From positions 1-13,341 of the forward strand of contig DATFUR010000020.1 in assembly GCA_035260725.1 (NCBI GenBank): a DNA stretch of 13,341 nt, given 5' to 3'. Both the position numbers and the translations under genes were made by a program. Source of the DNA: DASRFS01 sp035260725 (GTDB lineage Bacteria > Patescibacteriota > Microgenomatia > Levybacterales > UBA12049). Below the pieces are notes generated by a model. It worked only from the letters and a program-made list of their open reading frames with translations. It was not told the origin of the DNA and ran no database searches. Positions 1-7,339 of this stretch are shown piece after piece (the first letter of the stretch is position 1; each line of letters starts with the position of its first letter).

Positions 1-602
1 TTACAATTTTAATACTTTCTTTAGTTTCTATTCTCCTAACTTTTTCTAGATCTGCGTACATAATGTTTTTCGTCGGTGTTTTAAGTTTAATGAGTATTAA
101 AAAGCAGAGAAAGTTATTCTTTTTGATAGTAATATTCTCTGTAGGTATATTTCTAACTTCAAAGATGGTTTTTAAATCCGAAGGAACTAATCTGTTAAGA
201 ACAGCATCAGGAAATGCAAGATTAGACTCAATAGGAAATGCCGTAGTAATTTTTAAAGATAATCCTATTTTTGGAGTCGGATTTAATTCTTATAGATATG
301 CTCAAAAAAGATATGGATTCATAAATGAAGATAAGAGACTAATTCACTCCGGAGCAGGAACAGATAACAGTTTTCTATTTATTTTAGCAACAACGGGAAT
401 AGTTGGTTTCTTAGGATTTTTGTATCTTTTATATAAAATTTTTAATTTAGCAAACAGAATGATTAAAAAAAATCAGTACGCACTAATTTTATTCGTCTCG
501 ATCTTGTCTCTTGGAGTTAATAGTTTCTTTGTAAACAGCTTATTTTTTCCATCTTTAATGCTTTGGGTTTGGATTCTTGCAGGTCTTACGGAGAGTACTT
601 AA
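1..602 (+). CDS. O-antigen ligase-like (Wzy_C/WaaL-type) membrane protein, C-terminal part; 5' end outside window
   Basis: The reading frame is open from base 3, so the gene starts before the window and the ATG at 63 is probably internal; about 199 residues are visible. They are very hydrophobic. An early LTFSRSAYI segment resembles the 'TxSRxAW' stretch common in O-antigen ligases. A membrane segment follows, then a hydrophilic loop containing DNPIFGVGFNSY and, further on, HSGAGTDNSFLFILATTGIVG. This 'dNPi.GvG ... H ... N.fL....tGiiG' pattern is typical of the Wzy_C family, whose members join or polymerise glycan chains on undecaprenyl carriers outside the inner membrane. At least two membrane segments follow, and the protein ends at TAA 600-602. 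The last 17 bases overlap the 3' end of the opposing gene. The family call is fairly secure, but ligase versus polymerase and the glycan substrate cannot be told. Confidence 0.75.
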   Translation, partial: TILILSLVSILLTFSRSAYIMFFVGVLSLMSIKKQRKLFFLIVIFSVGIFLTSKMVFKSEGTNLLRTASGNARLDSIGNAVVIFKDNPIFGVGFNSYRYAQKRYGFINEDKRLIHSGAGTDNSFLFILATTGIVGFLGFLYLLYKIFNLANRMIKKNQYALILFVSILSLGVNSFFVNSLFFPSLMLWVWILAGLTEST

Positions 603-1296
603 CTTTTATTGTTTTCTCGGTTTTATTACCCGCAATATCCACGGCTACGATTTTTATTTGATTATCTCCGCTTTGCAGTGGTAACTGATATGAAAAATTA
701 TTGTTCTGATCCGATATTGCCCAAAATCCATTAACAGTTACTTTTACATTGGAGTCGGTTGAACCTGAAACGTTAACATAATTTTGGTCTTTTGAAAATT
801 GCTGTCCATCTGAGGGCGAATTGATGTTTAACGAAGGGAGAGTGTTTTTAAAGATTACGTTAAAAATTTGAGAAGGGTCGCTTACGTTTTTGTCCACTCT
901 TGATTTTGTATATATTTTATTGGCGCCTTTAATAAGTGTCGCGTCAAAAGAGAAATTTCCGCTTTTATCTGCTTGAGTCTTATCGATCACGTCGTCATTT
1001 AAATATAAATCGATTGTATAAGACGACTGGGCGATTCCGGAAACTTTCAGCTGTGCGCTATTTGTGGCGTCGGGCAAAGGATTAAGTTGGGGAGAGCTGA
1101 CAAACTTTGTCCCGAGGTTAGGGGGGTTAACACTATTTGTAGGATTAGACAGAAATAAAGCAAAATTTGCAAGCAAAGGAATGCCATACTTTAAAAGCAA
1201 AAATAGTACAAGTACAATTCCTAAAATACTTAAGCCAAGGTTTCTTTTTGTTTGTTTTTCGACTCTTCGTCTAAGTCTGGACCTATTTCTTGTCAT
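586..1296 (-). CDS. Membrane-anchored protein with two bacterial Ig-like domains
   Basis: This 236-residue protein has a strongly basic N-terminus (MTRNRSRLRRR, residues 1-11) and one hydrophobic segment at about 20-47, implying a cytoplasmic N-terminus and an exported C-terminal part. After a Pro/Asn-rich linker (about 50-80) come two beta-rich modules. The first, at about 80-150, carries YLNDDVIDKTQADKSGNFSF. The second, at about 153-234, carries INSPSDGQQF, VNVSGSTDSNVKVTVNG and GDNQIKIVAVDIAGNKTEK. Both resemble the glucodextranase B-type/Ig-like fold (SGxT...V.VNG...G.F......L..G.N.I...A.D..GN). Such domains serve as adhesion or spacer modules; no catalytic domain is present, so the function is unknown. 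The ATG lies only 10 bases after the 3' end of the upstream tRNA-Thr, with no Shine-Dalgarno. The 3' end overlaps the opposing gene by 17 bases. Confidence 0.8.
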   Translation of the reverse strand: MTRNRSRLRRRVEKQTKRNLGLSILGIVLVLFLLLKYGIPLLANFALFLSNPTNSVNPPNLGTKFVSSPQLNPLPDATNSAQLKVSGIAQSSYTIDLYLNDDVIDKTQADKSGNFSFDATLIKGANKIYTKSRVDKNVSDPSQIFNVIFKNTLPSLNINSPSDGQQFSKDQNYVNVSGSTDSNVKVTVNGFWAISDQNNNFSYQLPLQSGDNQIKIVAVDIAGNKTEKTIKVKYSP

Positions 1297-1306
1297 AAAT
1301 TTTGGG

Positions 1307-1378
1307 AGCCGGAGGTGAGATTTGAACTCACGACTTGCTCTTTACGAAAGAGCTACTCTACCGCTGAGTTACTCCGGC
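1307..1378 (-). tRNA. tRNA-Thr (anticodon CGU)
   Basis: On the minus strand the full cloverleaf can be drawn. The acceptor stem is GCCGGAG/CTCCGGC (7 bp). The D arm is ACTC/GAGT with loop AGCGGTA. The anticodon stem is GCTCT/AGAGC with loop TTCGTAA, giving anticodon CGT, which reads ACG (Thr). The variable loop is AAGTC, and the T arm is GTGAG/CTCAC with loop TTCAAAT. The discriminator is U (base 1307) and the next bases are CCC, so the CCA end is not encoded and must be added by a nucleotidyltransferase. A minus-strand promoter lies just upstream, and the Ig-domain gene begins 10 bases downstream. Confidence 0.95.
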
Positions 1379-1386
1379 ACAGCTAT

Positions 1387-1415
1387 ATTTTATAAGATTA
1401 AGATAGAATGGGCAA
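1387..1415 (-). promoter_or_regulatory. Predicted sigma70-type promoter for tRNA-Thr
   Basis: Read on the minus strand, TTGCCC (1415-1410) and TAAAAT (1392-1387) are separated by 17 bases. Transcription would start near 1380, only a couple of bases before the tRNA 5' end at 1378. The -35 match is moderate (4 of 6) and the -10 match good (5 of 6). The element is back-to-back with the pyrF promoter, with 13 bases between the two -35 hexamers. It may also drive the Ig-domain gene downstream of the tRNA. Confidence 0.5.
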
Positions 1416-1428
1416 GGAAGGGTTCTAC

Positions 1429-1457
1429 TTGACAAGATAAGCTAATCGCTATATATT
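1429..1457 (+). promoter_or_regulatory. Near-consensus sigma70-type promoter for pyrF-pyrE
   Basis: TTGACA (1429-1434, perfect) and TATATT (1452-1457, 5 of 6) are separated by exactly 17 bases. The predicted start is near base 1464, leaving a leader of about 28 bases before the pyrF ATG at 1492. Confidence 0.75.
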
Positions 1458-1463
1458 AACTCC

Positions 1464-1483
1464 AGCTGTCTTTTAAGATAGCT
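1464..1483 (+). promoter_or_regulatory. 5' leader hairpin of pyrF with adjoining U-rich tract
   Basis: AGCTGTC (1464-1470) pairs with GATAGCT (1477-1483) with one G-U pair. An additional T-A pair closes a TTTA loop, giving an 8-bp stem. TTTATTTT (1484-1491) follows and leads straight into the pyrF ATG at 1492. The predicted transcription start coincides with the first base of the stem, and the hairpin occupies the position where a Shine-Dalgarno would be. It looks like a terminator but lies too close to the start site to work as one in the usual way. A role in mRNA stability or initiation control is inference. Confidence 0.5.
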
Positions 1484-1491
1484 TTTATTTT

Positions 1492-2490
1492 ATGAGCGAA
1501 TTACCCCCTAAGTCCCCAGATTTTGGAGAAACTCCAAAATCCGAATTCACCGCAAAGTTAGAAGCCCGTTGGGCAAAAGGAAACTTCGTCTGCGTAGGTC
1601 TTGATTCAGACTACAGCTTAATACCTGATTTTCTAAAGACTATTGCAGCTCAAGATGGCTTTAGGGGTGAGGATATCGTGGAACGCGTAATTGAAGATTT
1701 TAACAGGCAAATAGTAGAGTCGACTTCCGACTTAGCCTGTGCCTATAAGCCAAATGTTGCTTTCTATGAAGCATATGGGGAGGCTGGTTTGAGAGGATTA
1801 AAAAGAACAATAGACTATATTAAGTACTACTATCCCGAAATTCCCATTATCTTGGATGCAAAGAGGGCAGACATAGGAAATACGAACAGTGGGTATGTAA
1901 AATCAGCCTTCGATGTTTTAGGCGCAGATGCAATTACTGTCAATCCATATTTTGGGGGCGGTTCGCTAAATCCATTTACAGAAAGAGAAGACAAGGGGAT
2001 TGTAATTTTGGCAAGAACTTCTAACCCAGAAGCACCTGAACTTCAGGATCTTCCTGTCGACCTCACTAAATTACCAAAAGGCGATGATAAAAACAAAAGC
2101 TATGAAGAAAAATTCGGAGATCTTGATGAGTTAAGACGAATCATGGGCTCAGATATTGTTCCGATGTATACGATTGTTGCTTTCCAGGCCTCAAGAAGGT
2201 GGAATGCGAACGGAAACATTGCTTTGGTAGTCGGCGCGACTTATCCTGGAGAACTAAAAAAAGTTAGAGAGATTGTCGGAGATGATATGGCAATGTTAAT
2301 TCCAGGAATCAAAACACAGGGAGGAGAAGTGGAGGCAACGGTTAAAGCTGGAAAAGATAGTAGAAATCAAGGTATGATTATTAATTCGTCAAGGGGAATA
2401 ATTTTTGCAAGCAAAGGCGAAGATTTTGCAGAAGCAGCAAGAGCGGCAACAGGGAAATTAGACGCAGAAATAAATCAATATAGAGTATGA
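1492..2490 (+). CDS. pyrF: Orotidine 5'-phosphate decarboxylase, subfamily 2
   Basis: It decarboxylates OMP to UMP, the last step of de novo pyrimidine synthesis, in the cytosol. The 332-residue protein has a TIM-barrel pattern. FVCVGLDSD (32-40) is the first strand. AYKPNVAFYE (84-93) carries the lysine of the catalytic tetrad, and LDAKRADIGNT (121-131) carries the Asp-x-Lys-x-x-Asp active site (D122, K124, D127). LVVGAT (245-250), PGIKTQGG (271-278) and NSSRGI (298-303) form the phosphate-binding end. This motif order is that of the type 2 family, not the E. coli type. It is somewhat long, with a Pro-rich N-terminal extension of about 20 residues and a charged insertion at about 185-222. 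No Shine-Dalgarno precedes the ATG, but the nearby promoter and hairpin leader support this start. Its TGA stop overlaps the pyrE ATG. Confidence 0.93.
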   Translation: MSELPPKSPDFGETPKSEFTAKLEARWAKGNFVCVGLDSDYSLIPDFLKTIAAQDGFRGEDIVERVIEDFNRQIVESTSDLACAYKPNVAFYEAYGEAGLRGLKRTIDYIKYYYPEIPIILDAKRADIGNTNSGYVKSAFDVLGADAITVNPYFGGGSLNPFTEREDKGIVILARTSNPEAPELQDLPVDLTKLPKGDDKNKSYEEKFGDLDELRRIMGSDIVPMYTIVAFQASRRWNANGNIALVVGATYPGELKKVREIVGDDMAMLIPGIKTQGGEVEATVKAGKDSRNQGMIINSSRGIIFASKGEDFAEAARAATGKLDAEINQYRV

Positions 2491-3152
2491 GCGAATTAGA
2501 AAGAGCAATTTCAAGAAGAGAAAGGGTTAGGCAAATTCTTGGTGATACGAGCGCTGTACTTACAGATAGTCATTTTGTTTACACATCGGGAAGACACGGT
2601 GATGCATACGTTAATAAGGATGCAATTTATCCCCACACACAAGCGACACGAGAGCTTTGTGGTATGTGGGCGGAAGACTTTAGAGGCAAAGATGTCGATG
2701 TAGTAGTAGGTCCTGCGATGGGCGGCGTAATTTTGTCTCATGACACCGCTTCCGAGTTAAGTAGGATTACCGGAAAACATATCCCTGGTGTGTATGCAGA
2801 AAAAGGGAAAGAGGATGATTTTATATTTACAAGAGGTTACGAGGATTTTGTTAGGGGTAAAAAAGTTTTAGTTGTCGAAGACGTGTTAACAACGGGAGGT
2901 TCTGCAAAAAGAGTTATAGATGCGGTAAGAAAGTTAGACGGAGAAGTGGTCGGGCTTGCAGTAATTGCCAATAGGGGAAATGTTAAACCGGAAGACGTTG
3001 GAGTTGATAATATTGATGCGTTAATTAATGTACAAATGGATTCATGGGCAGAAGAAGAATGTATAAAATGTGAAGCAGGCGTTCCTGTAAATGTTAAGGT
3101 TGGAAAGGGAAAAGAATTCCTCGCAAAAAAATCTCAAACTCCGAGTGCGTAA
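2487..3152 (+). CDS. pyrE: Orotate phosphoribosyltransferase
   Basis: It joins orotate to PRPP to give OMP, the substrate of the preceding gene's product. The 221-residue protein shows the PRPP-binding signature VLVVEDVLTTGGSAK (127-141), VVGPAMGGVILSH (73-85) for the phosphoribosyl loop, and YTSGRHGDAYVNKD (32-45) near the orotate site. The C-terminus has a Cys-x-x-Cys pair (C192, C195, in ECIKCEAGVPV), which I recall from many short OPRTases. The ATG overlaps the pyrF stop by 4 bases (ATGA), so the two are probably translationally coupled. The first 12 bases (ATGAGCGAATTA) are identical to those of pyrF. The TAA stop lies 5 bases from the end of the convergent atpC, with no terminator visible. 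Confidence 0.93.
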   Translation: MSELERAISRRERVRQILGDTSAVLTDSHFVYTSGRHGDAYVNKDAIYPHTQATRELCGMWAEDFRGKDVDVVVGPAMGGVILSHDTASELSRITGKHIPGVYAEKGKEDDFIFTRGYEDFVRGKKVLVVEDVLTTGGSAKRVIDAVRKLDGEVVGLAVIANRGNVKPEDVGVDNIDALINVQMDSWAEEECIKCEAGVPVNVKVGKGKEFLAKKSQTPSA

Positions 3153-3157
3153 GTAAT

Positions 3158-3574
3158 TTATGAGGGGGTGGATCTTTTGTGGCGTCTTGCAACTTGGAGC
3201 TCTACAATTGCCCGTCTTAGATCTGCTTCGGCAACCGCAAATTCTCTCTTGTCTGCTTTTTCCTTCATCGTTTGTTTGGCTCGTTCTTCTGCTTCTTTTG
3301 CCTTTGCAACCTCAATATCCTCGGCTCTGACCGCATAATCTGCCAGTATGGTTACATTATTGTCATTAACTTCCAAAAAACCGCCGGTTATTGCAAAAAA
3401 AGACGATTTTTGATTTCTCTTTATTATCATTTCGCCGGGTTTTATCTTGGTGAGAAGAGGTACGTGACTGGGCAAAACAGTAATTTCACCACTCTCTGTT
3501 GGAACAACAATTTCATCTACTTGTTCGTTAAGAATTGATTTTAGAGGAGTTATTATTTGAAGTTGTAAGCTCAT
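3158..3574 (-). CDS. atpC: F1Fo ATP synthase epsilon subunit
   Basis: This is the central-stalk subunit that couples the gamma shaft to the c ring and often inhibits ATP hydrolysis. The 138-residue length is usual. The N-terminal beta-sandwich (about 1-82) contains VPTESGEITVLPSHVPLLT (24-42) and ITGGFLEVNDNNVTILAD (62-79), both hallmarks of the family. A two-helix C-terminal domain (about 87-131) is highly charged and complete, so an inhibitory function is possible. It is the last gene of the atp operon, 2 bases after the atpD stop. It has no Shine-Dalgarno and converges on pyrE. Confidence 0.95.
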   Translation of the reverse strand: MSLQLQIITPLKSILNEQVDEIVVPTESGEITVLPSHVPLLTKIKPGEMIIKRNQKSSFFAITGGFLEVNDNNVTILADYAVRAEDIEVAKAKEAEERAKQTMKEKADKREFAVAEADLRRAIVELQVARRHKRSTPS

Positions 3575-3576
3575 AT

Positions 3577-4974
3577 TTATGATTTGGCATTTTTTACCGC
3601 TTCTTCAATTGTCCCTACATAGAAAAATGCCTGTTCGGGAATCCTATCGTGTTTGCCTTCTAAAATTTCCTTGAATCCTCTTACCGTATCCTCAGTCTTG
3701 ACGTATTTTCCGGGTTGCCCCGTAAAAATTTCGGCCACAAACATTGGCTGGCTTAAGAATCTTTGTATTTTTCTGGCTCTGGCGACAATTAACTTATCCT
3801 CATCGGACAGCTCATCCATTCCCAAAATTGCAATAATATCCTGCAGATCTTTATATCTTTGCAAAACTTTTTGAACTCCTCGGGCAACATCATAGTGTTC
3901 TTTACCGACAATATTTGGGTCTAAAATTCTACTCGTCGAAGAAAGAGGGTCTACAGCTGGATAAATACCTTCTTCTGATATCGATCGTTCGAGTGAAATA
4001 GTTGCGTCCAGATGGGCAAAAACCGTAACAGGAGCAGGGTCTGTATAATCGTCTGCGGGAACGTAAACGGCTTGAACCGAAGTGATCGATCCGTGTTTGG
4101 TCGAGGTGATTCTTTCCTGTAAATCTCCCATTTCGGAAGAAAGGGTTGGTTGGTAACCTACGGCAGAGGGCAGTCTACCCAAAAGCGCGGAAACCTCGGA
4201 ACCCGCCTGTGCAAAACGGAAAATATTGTCTATAAAAAGCAAAACGTCTTCGTGTTTTTTGTCTCTAAAATATTCCGCCATTGTTAATGCGGTTAAGGCT
4301 ACCCTCATTCTGTTTGCGGGCGGTTCGTTCATTTGGCCAAAAACCATAACTGTCTTGTCCAAAACTTTTGCTTCTTTCATTTCTAACCACAAATCGTTTC
4401 CTTCTCTAGTTCGCTCTCCGACTCCAGCAAAAACGGAATGGCCCTTATGTTCTATTGCAATATTTCGAATCAATTCTTTTACGATAACTGTTTTCCCGAC
4501 TCCCGCCCCTCCAAATACCGCTGTTTTGCCTCCTTTTGTAAATGGAGCCATAAGATCTATAACTTTAATTCCGGTTTCCAATATCTGGGGTTTTGTTTCT
4601 TGTTCTGCAAGAGCAGGAGCTTTTCTGTGAATCGGTTCAAAAGAGACGTTTTTTTCGTTCTTGTTAAATTTCTCTCCATCTATGGTTTCGCCCAGAACGT
4701 TAAAAATTCTTCCAAGCGTTTTTTCTCCTACAGGAACTTTAATTGGAGAATTGGTTTTTGTAACCCCCATCCCCCTTCTTAGTCCGTCTGTTGGACCCAT
4801 TGCAAGACTTCTTACTTCGTTATCTCCCAAAAGATGGGCTACCTCAAGAACCAATTTTTCGTTTCCGTTTTCAACAATAAGCGCTTCATTAACAAGCGGC
4901 GGATTTTTTTCGAAATGTACATCCACAACCGGGCCCTGGACTCTAATAATTATTCCCTGAGATTTATTCTTCAT
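3577..4974 (-). CDS. atpD: F1Fo ATP synthase beta subunit (catalytic)
   Basis: Catalytic subunit of F1, 465 residues, the normal length. Visible motifs are Walker A GGAGVGKT (155-162), GERTREGND (186-194) with the catalytic glutamate E187, and Walker B LLFIDN (245-250). ALLGRLPSAVGYQPTL (263-278), the ATPase signature PAVDPLSSTSR (339-349) and a DELSDED version of the DELSEED lever (387-393) are also present. No key residue is missing, so it should be an active ATPase. The ATG lies within the 3' end of atpG (11-base overlap). A GGAGG sits 20 bases upstream, with a small hairpin between it and the ATG. Confidence 0.98.
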   Translation of the reverse strand: MKNKSQGIIIRVQGPVVDVHFEKNPPLVNEALIVENGNEKLVLEVAHLLGDNEVRSLAMGPTDGLRRGMGVTKTNSPIKVPVGEKTLGRIFNVLGETIDGEKFNKNEKNVSFEPIHRKAPALAEQETKPQILETGIKVIDLMAPFTKGGKTAVFGGAGVGKTVIVKELIRNIAIEHKGHSVFAGVGERTREGNDLWLEMKEAKVLDKTVMVFGQMNEPPANRMRVALTALTMAEYFRDKKHEDVLLFIDNIFRFAQAGSEVSALLGRLPSAVGYQPTLSSEMGDLQERITSTKHGSITSVQAVYVPADDYTDPAPVTVFAHLDATISLERSISEEGIYPAVDPLSSTSRILDPNIVGKEHYDVARGVQKVLQRYKDLQDIIAILGMDELSDEDKLIVARARKIQRFLSQPMFVAEIFTGQPGKYVKTEDTVRGFKEILEGKHDRIPEQAFFYVGTIEEAVKNAKS

Positions 4975-5818
4975 AATTTAACGCAAAAGTTGCGCCTCCG
5001 ATATCCAAAATTTCATTGGTTATTTTTTCTTGTCTTCCTTTATTATATTCCAGTTTTAATTCCTCGATCATCTCTTTTGCGTTATCGGTTGCATTTTTCA
5101 TAGCTATCATTTTTGCTCCCTGTTCGGAAGCATAGGTTTCCAAAATATTCTGGTAAATAGTCATCTCTAAAAAATGTCTTAAGATAGATGGCAAAAGATT
5201 TTGAACATTTGGCTCAAAAAGCATATCTTCCGCACTCTTTTTGTCTATGTTTGGAAGCTCAATGGGAAGAAGATTTGTAACCATAGCTTTCTGCGAAAAA
5301 ATGCTTTCAAACTTGGCATAAACAATGGAGACTTTAGAAACTTTTTTGTTTAGGAAATAATCATCTATAATTTGTAAAATTGGATAAACTACATCAAAAG
5401 AGGGGAGAGTGTTTCCAAAAGGAAAGGAAGCAGTAATTTCTTTGCCCCATTTATTTAAAGATGATTCCATTTTTTTACCGAATGCAATATAAGACTCGTT
5501 TTTGGTTTCCACATGCAAAACTTCTTTGGCAATGTTTGTATTAAGGCTTCCGCAAAGTCCTTTGTCCGGGGAAATAACCAAAGTAAGGCTTTTATTTGAG
5601 TCGTTTCCTACCATATATGGGTGCATGTTATCCTTTTCTACTTTTGATGCCAGATTTTGCGAAAGCTCTGTAAGTTTTTCTACGTATGGCCTTGCCATTA
5701 AAGCTGCTTGTTGGGCCTTTTTAAGTTTGGACGCTGCAATCATTTGCATCGCTCTTGTTGTTTTGGAAACGTTTTGGGCGGTTTGAATTCTTCGTTTTAA
5801 TAAAAGTATATTTGCCAT
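4964..5818 (-). CDS. atpG: F1Fo ATP synthase gamma subunit
   Basis: Rotating central shaft of F1; 284 residues, normal length. The N-terminal helix LKRRIQTAQNVSKTTRAMQM (7-26) and the C-terminal region with SEQGAKMIAMKNATDNA and YNKGRQEKITNEILDIGG are the conserved coiled-coil pair. ISPDKGLCGSLNTN (82-95) is the central strand. There is no insertion like the redox loop of chloroplast gamma. It starts 3 bases after the atpA stop and overlaps atpD by 11 bases. Confidence 0.97.
   Translation of the reverse strand: MANILLLKRRIQTAQNVSKTTRAMQMIAASKLKKAQQAALMARPYVEKLTELSQNLASKVEKDNMHPYMVGNDSNKSLTLVISPDKGLCGSLNTNIAKEVLHVETKNESYIAFGKKMESSLNKWGKEITASFPFGNTLPSFDVVYPILQIIDDYFLNKKVSKVSIVYAKFESIFSQKAMVTNLLPIELPNIDKKSAEDMLFEPNVQNLLPSILRHFLEMTIYQNILETYASEQGAKMIAMKNATDNAKEMIEELKLEYNKGRQEKITNEILDIGGATFALNYEE
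4982..4999 (-). promoter_or_regulatory. Candidate hairpin-spaced Shine-Dalgarno for atpD
   Basis: On the minus strand, GGAGG (4999-4995) is followed directly by CGCAACTTTTGCG (4994-4982), which can fold as a 5-bp stem with a CTT loop. TTAAATT and the atpD ATG at 4974 come next. The linear spacing of 20 bases is too long for initiation, but folding the stem would leave 7 bases, which is near optimal. The GGAGG also encodes a conserved Gly-Gly of atpG, so it may be incidental. Confidence 0.35.
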
Positions 5819-5821
5819 AAT

Positions 5822-7339
5822 TTATACAGAGAAAGTCTTTTTAAATTCCACTGTCGCTTTTTCTATAAGTTTAAGCAAGTTTTCGTCGGGTTTTTCTCCT
5901 TTGGAAAGTTCTTCAATAATTTTTGGATATTTTAGTTTTATGAATTCGTGATAATCGGATTCAAATCGGGAAACAAGATCTACCGGAATATCGTCTAAAT
6001 ACCCATTGATTACGATCCAGATACTTAAAAATTCAAGCGCTTCGGGCAGCGGTTCATATTGAGATTGTTTTAGAATTTCGGTTGTTCTTTTTCCTCTTTC
6101 AAGCTGTGCAGCTGTTGCCGGATCCAAATCGCTTCCAAACTGCGCAAAAGCGGCCAAGGATCTATATTGCGCAAGTTCAAGCTTCATCTTTCCAACAATT
6201 GATTTTATTGTTGGGGTTAGAGCAGATCCTCCGACTCTCGAAACAGAATTTCCTACGTTTATTGCAGGTCTAAATCCCGAATTAAAAAGATCGCTTTGCA
6301 AATATATTTGTCCGTCGGTTATTGAAATTACGTTTGTGGGAATATATGCGGATATGTCGTTTGCTTGAGTTTCTATTATTGGAAGCGCCGTTATTGATCC
6401 GCCGCCATTTTTCTTGCTTAGTTTTAGAGCTCTTTCCAAAAGCCTACTATGAAGGTAAAAAATATCTCCGGGATAAGCCTCACGTCCTGCAGGCCGTCTT
6501 AGAACTAAAGAAATTTGCCTGTAGGCCCATGCGTGCTTGGTGAGATCGTCGTAAACTATCAAAACTTCCTGTCCTTTCTCCATGAAGTACTCTGCGATAG
6601 CACATCCTGCATAAGGAGCCAGATATTGTAGCGATGCGGGGTCGGACGCCGAAGCGTTTACGACTATTGTATAGTCCAATGCGTTTTTTTCTTCAAGCTT
6701 ACCGACTATTTGTGCAACTGTGCTTTGTTTTTGTCCAATTGCCACGTATATACATACAGTTTTTTTGTGAGCCTTGTCTAGTCTTTGATTAATTATGGTA
6801 TCAACCGCAATGGCTGTTTTTCCAAGGCCTCGGTCTCCAATAATGAGTTCTCTTTGCCCCCGTCCTATTGGAATCATTGTGTCTATAGCTTTTATTCCGG
6901 TTTTTAGAGGCGTATTAACCGGTTCTCTTTCAATAACTCCTGCTGCTATTTTTTCCAAAGGCATGCTCTTGCCCTTTTTGATTTTAGGTTTTCCGTCGAG
7001 TGGTTCACCCAGGGGATTTATGACTCTTCCAAAAAGATCTTCGGACGCATTTATGTCCAAAATTCTTCCTGTTGCCCTTATAGTGTCTCCTTCTTTTATG
7101 TTTTGTCCCGACCCCAGCAAAATTATAGAAACGTTGTCTTCGTCAAGATTTAGAATAACTCCCATTGTTCCGTCTTCAAATTTGACTTGTTCTCCCATGG
7201 AAACTTGGGACAATCCAGATGCTACTATTACGCCATCTGTATTTTTTACAACTTTCCCTACATTTTTGGTTCTGGGGTCATAAGAAAATGTCGATAAATT
7301 ATCTTCCAGTTGTTTTATTATATCTTCGCTATTTATCAT
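5822..7339 (-). CDS. atpA: F1Fo ATP synthase alpha subunit
   Basis: Non-catalytic nucleotide-binding subunit of F1, 505 residues, full length. The N-terminal beta-barrel (about 25-95) includes GVIVASGLSQVSMGEQVKF. The nucleotide-binding domain has Walker A GDRGLGKT (168-175; GDRQTGKT is more usual) and Walker B VLIVYDDLTKHA (259-270). The signature region PAINVGNSVSRVGGSA (358-373) includes the arginine finger R368. The C-terminal helical domain is complete. The ATG overlaps the atpH stop (ATGA), and no Shine-Dalgarno is seen, which suggests re-initiation after atpH. Confidence 0.98.
   Translation of the reverse strand: MINSEDIIKQLEDNLSTFSYDPRTKNVGKVVKNTDGVIVASGLSQVSMGEQVKFEDGTMGVILNLDEDNVSIILLGSGQNIKEGDTIRATGRILDINASEDLFGRVINPLGEPLDGKPKIKKGKSMPLEKIAAGVIEREPVNTPLKTGIKAIDTMIPIGRGQRELIIGDRGLGKTAIAVDTIINQRLDKAHKKTVCIYVAIGQKQSTVAQIVGKLEEKNALDYTIVVNASASDPASLQYLAPYAGCAIAEYFMEKGQEVLIVYDDLTKHAWAYRQISLVLRRPAGREAYPGDIFYLHSRLLERALKLSKKNGGGSITALPIIETQANDISAYIPTNVISITDGQIYLQSDLFNSGFRPAINVGNSVSRVGGSALTPTIKSIVGKMKLELAQYRSLAAFAQFGSDLDPATAAQLERGKRTTEILKQSQYEPLPEALEFLSIWIVINGYLDDIPVDLVSRFESDYHEFIKLKYPKIIEELSKGEKPDENLLKLIEKATVEFKKTFSV

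Noticed and set aside
63..602. ATG at 63 as the true start of the ligase-like gene
   Set aside because: The frame stays open to the window edge and the upstream residues (LTFSRSAYI) fit the family, so the gene begins outside.
1307..1378. tRNA-Thr as an integration site for a mobile element
   Set aside because: No integrase, flanking repeat of the tRNA 3' end or foreign-looking gene is present next to it.
1464..1491. Hairpin plus T-run read as an intrinsic terminator
   Set aside because: It begins at the predicted transcription start of pyrF and no upstream + strand gene ends there. On the minus strand the T-run is missing. A leader structure is more likely.
2511..2741. 76-residue minus-strand frame inside pyrE
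   Set aside because: It is entirely antisense to the conserved pyrE, with no recognisable motif.
6795..7283. 162-residue open frame on the + strand inside atpA
   Set aside because: It lies wholly opposite a full-length conserved atpA frame, has low-complexity Ser/Pro/Ile composition and resembles no family. It is a shadow of atpA codon use, as are the similar frames opposite atpD, atpG, atpF and dnaE.
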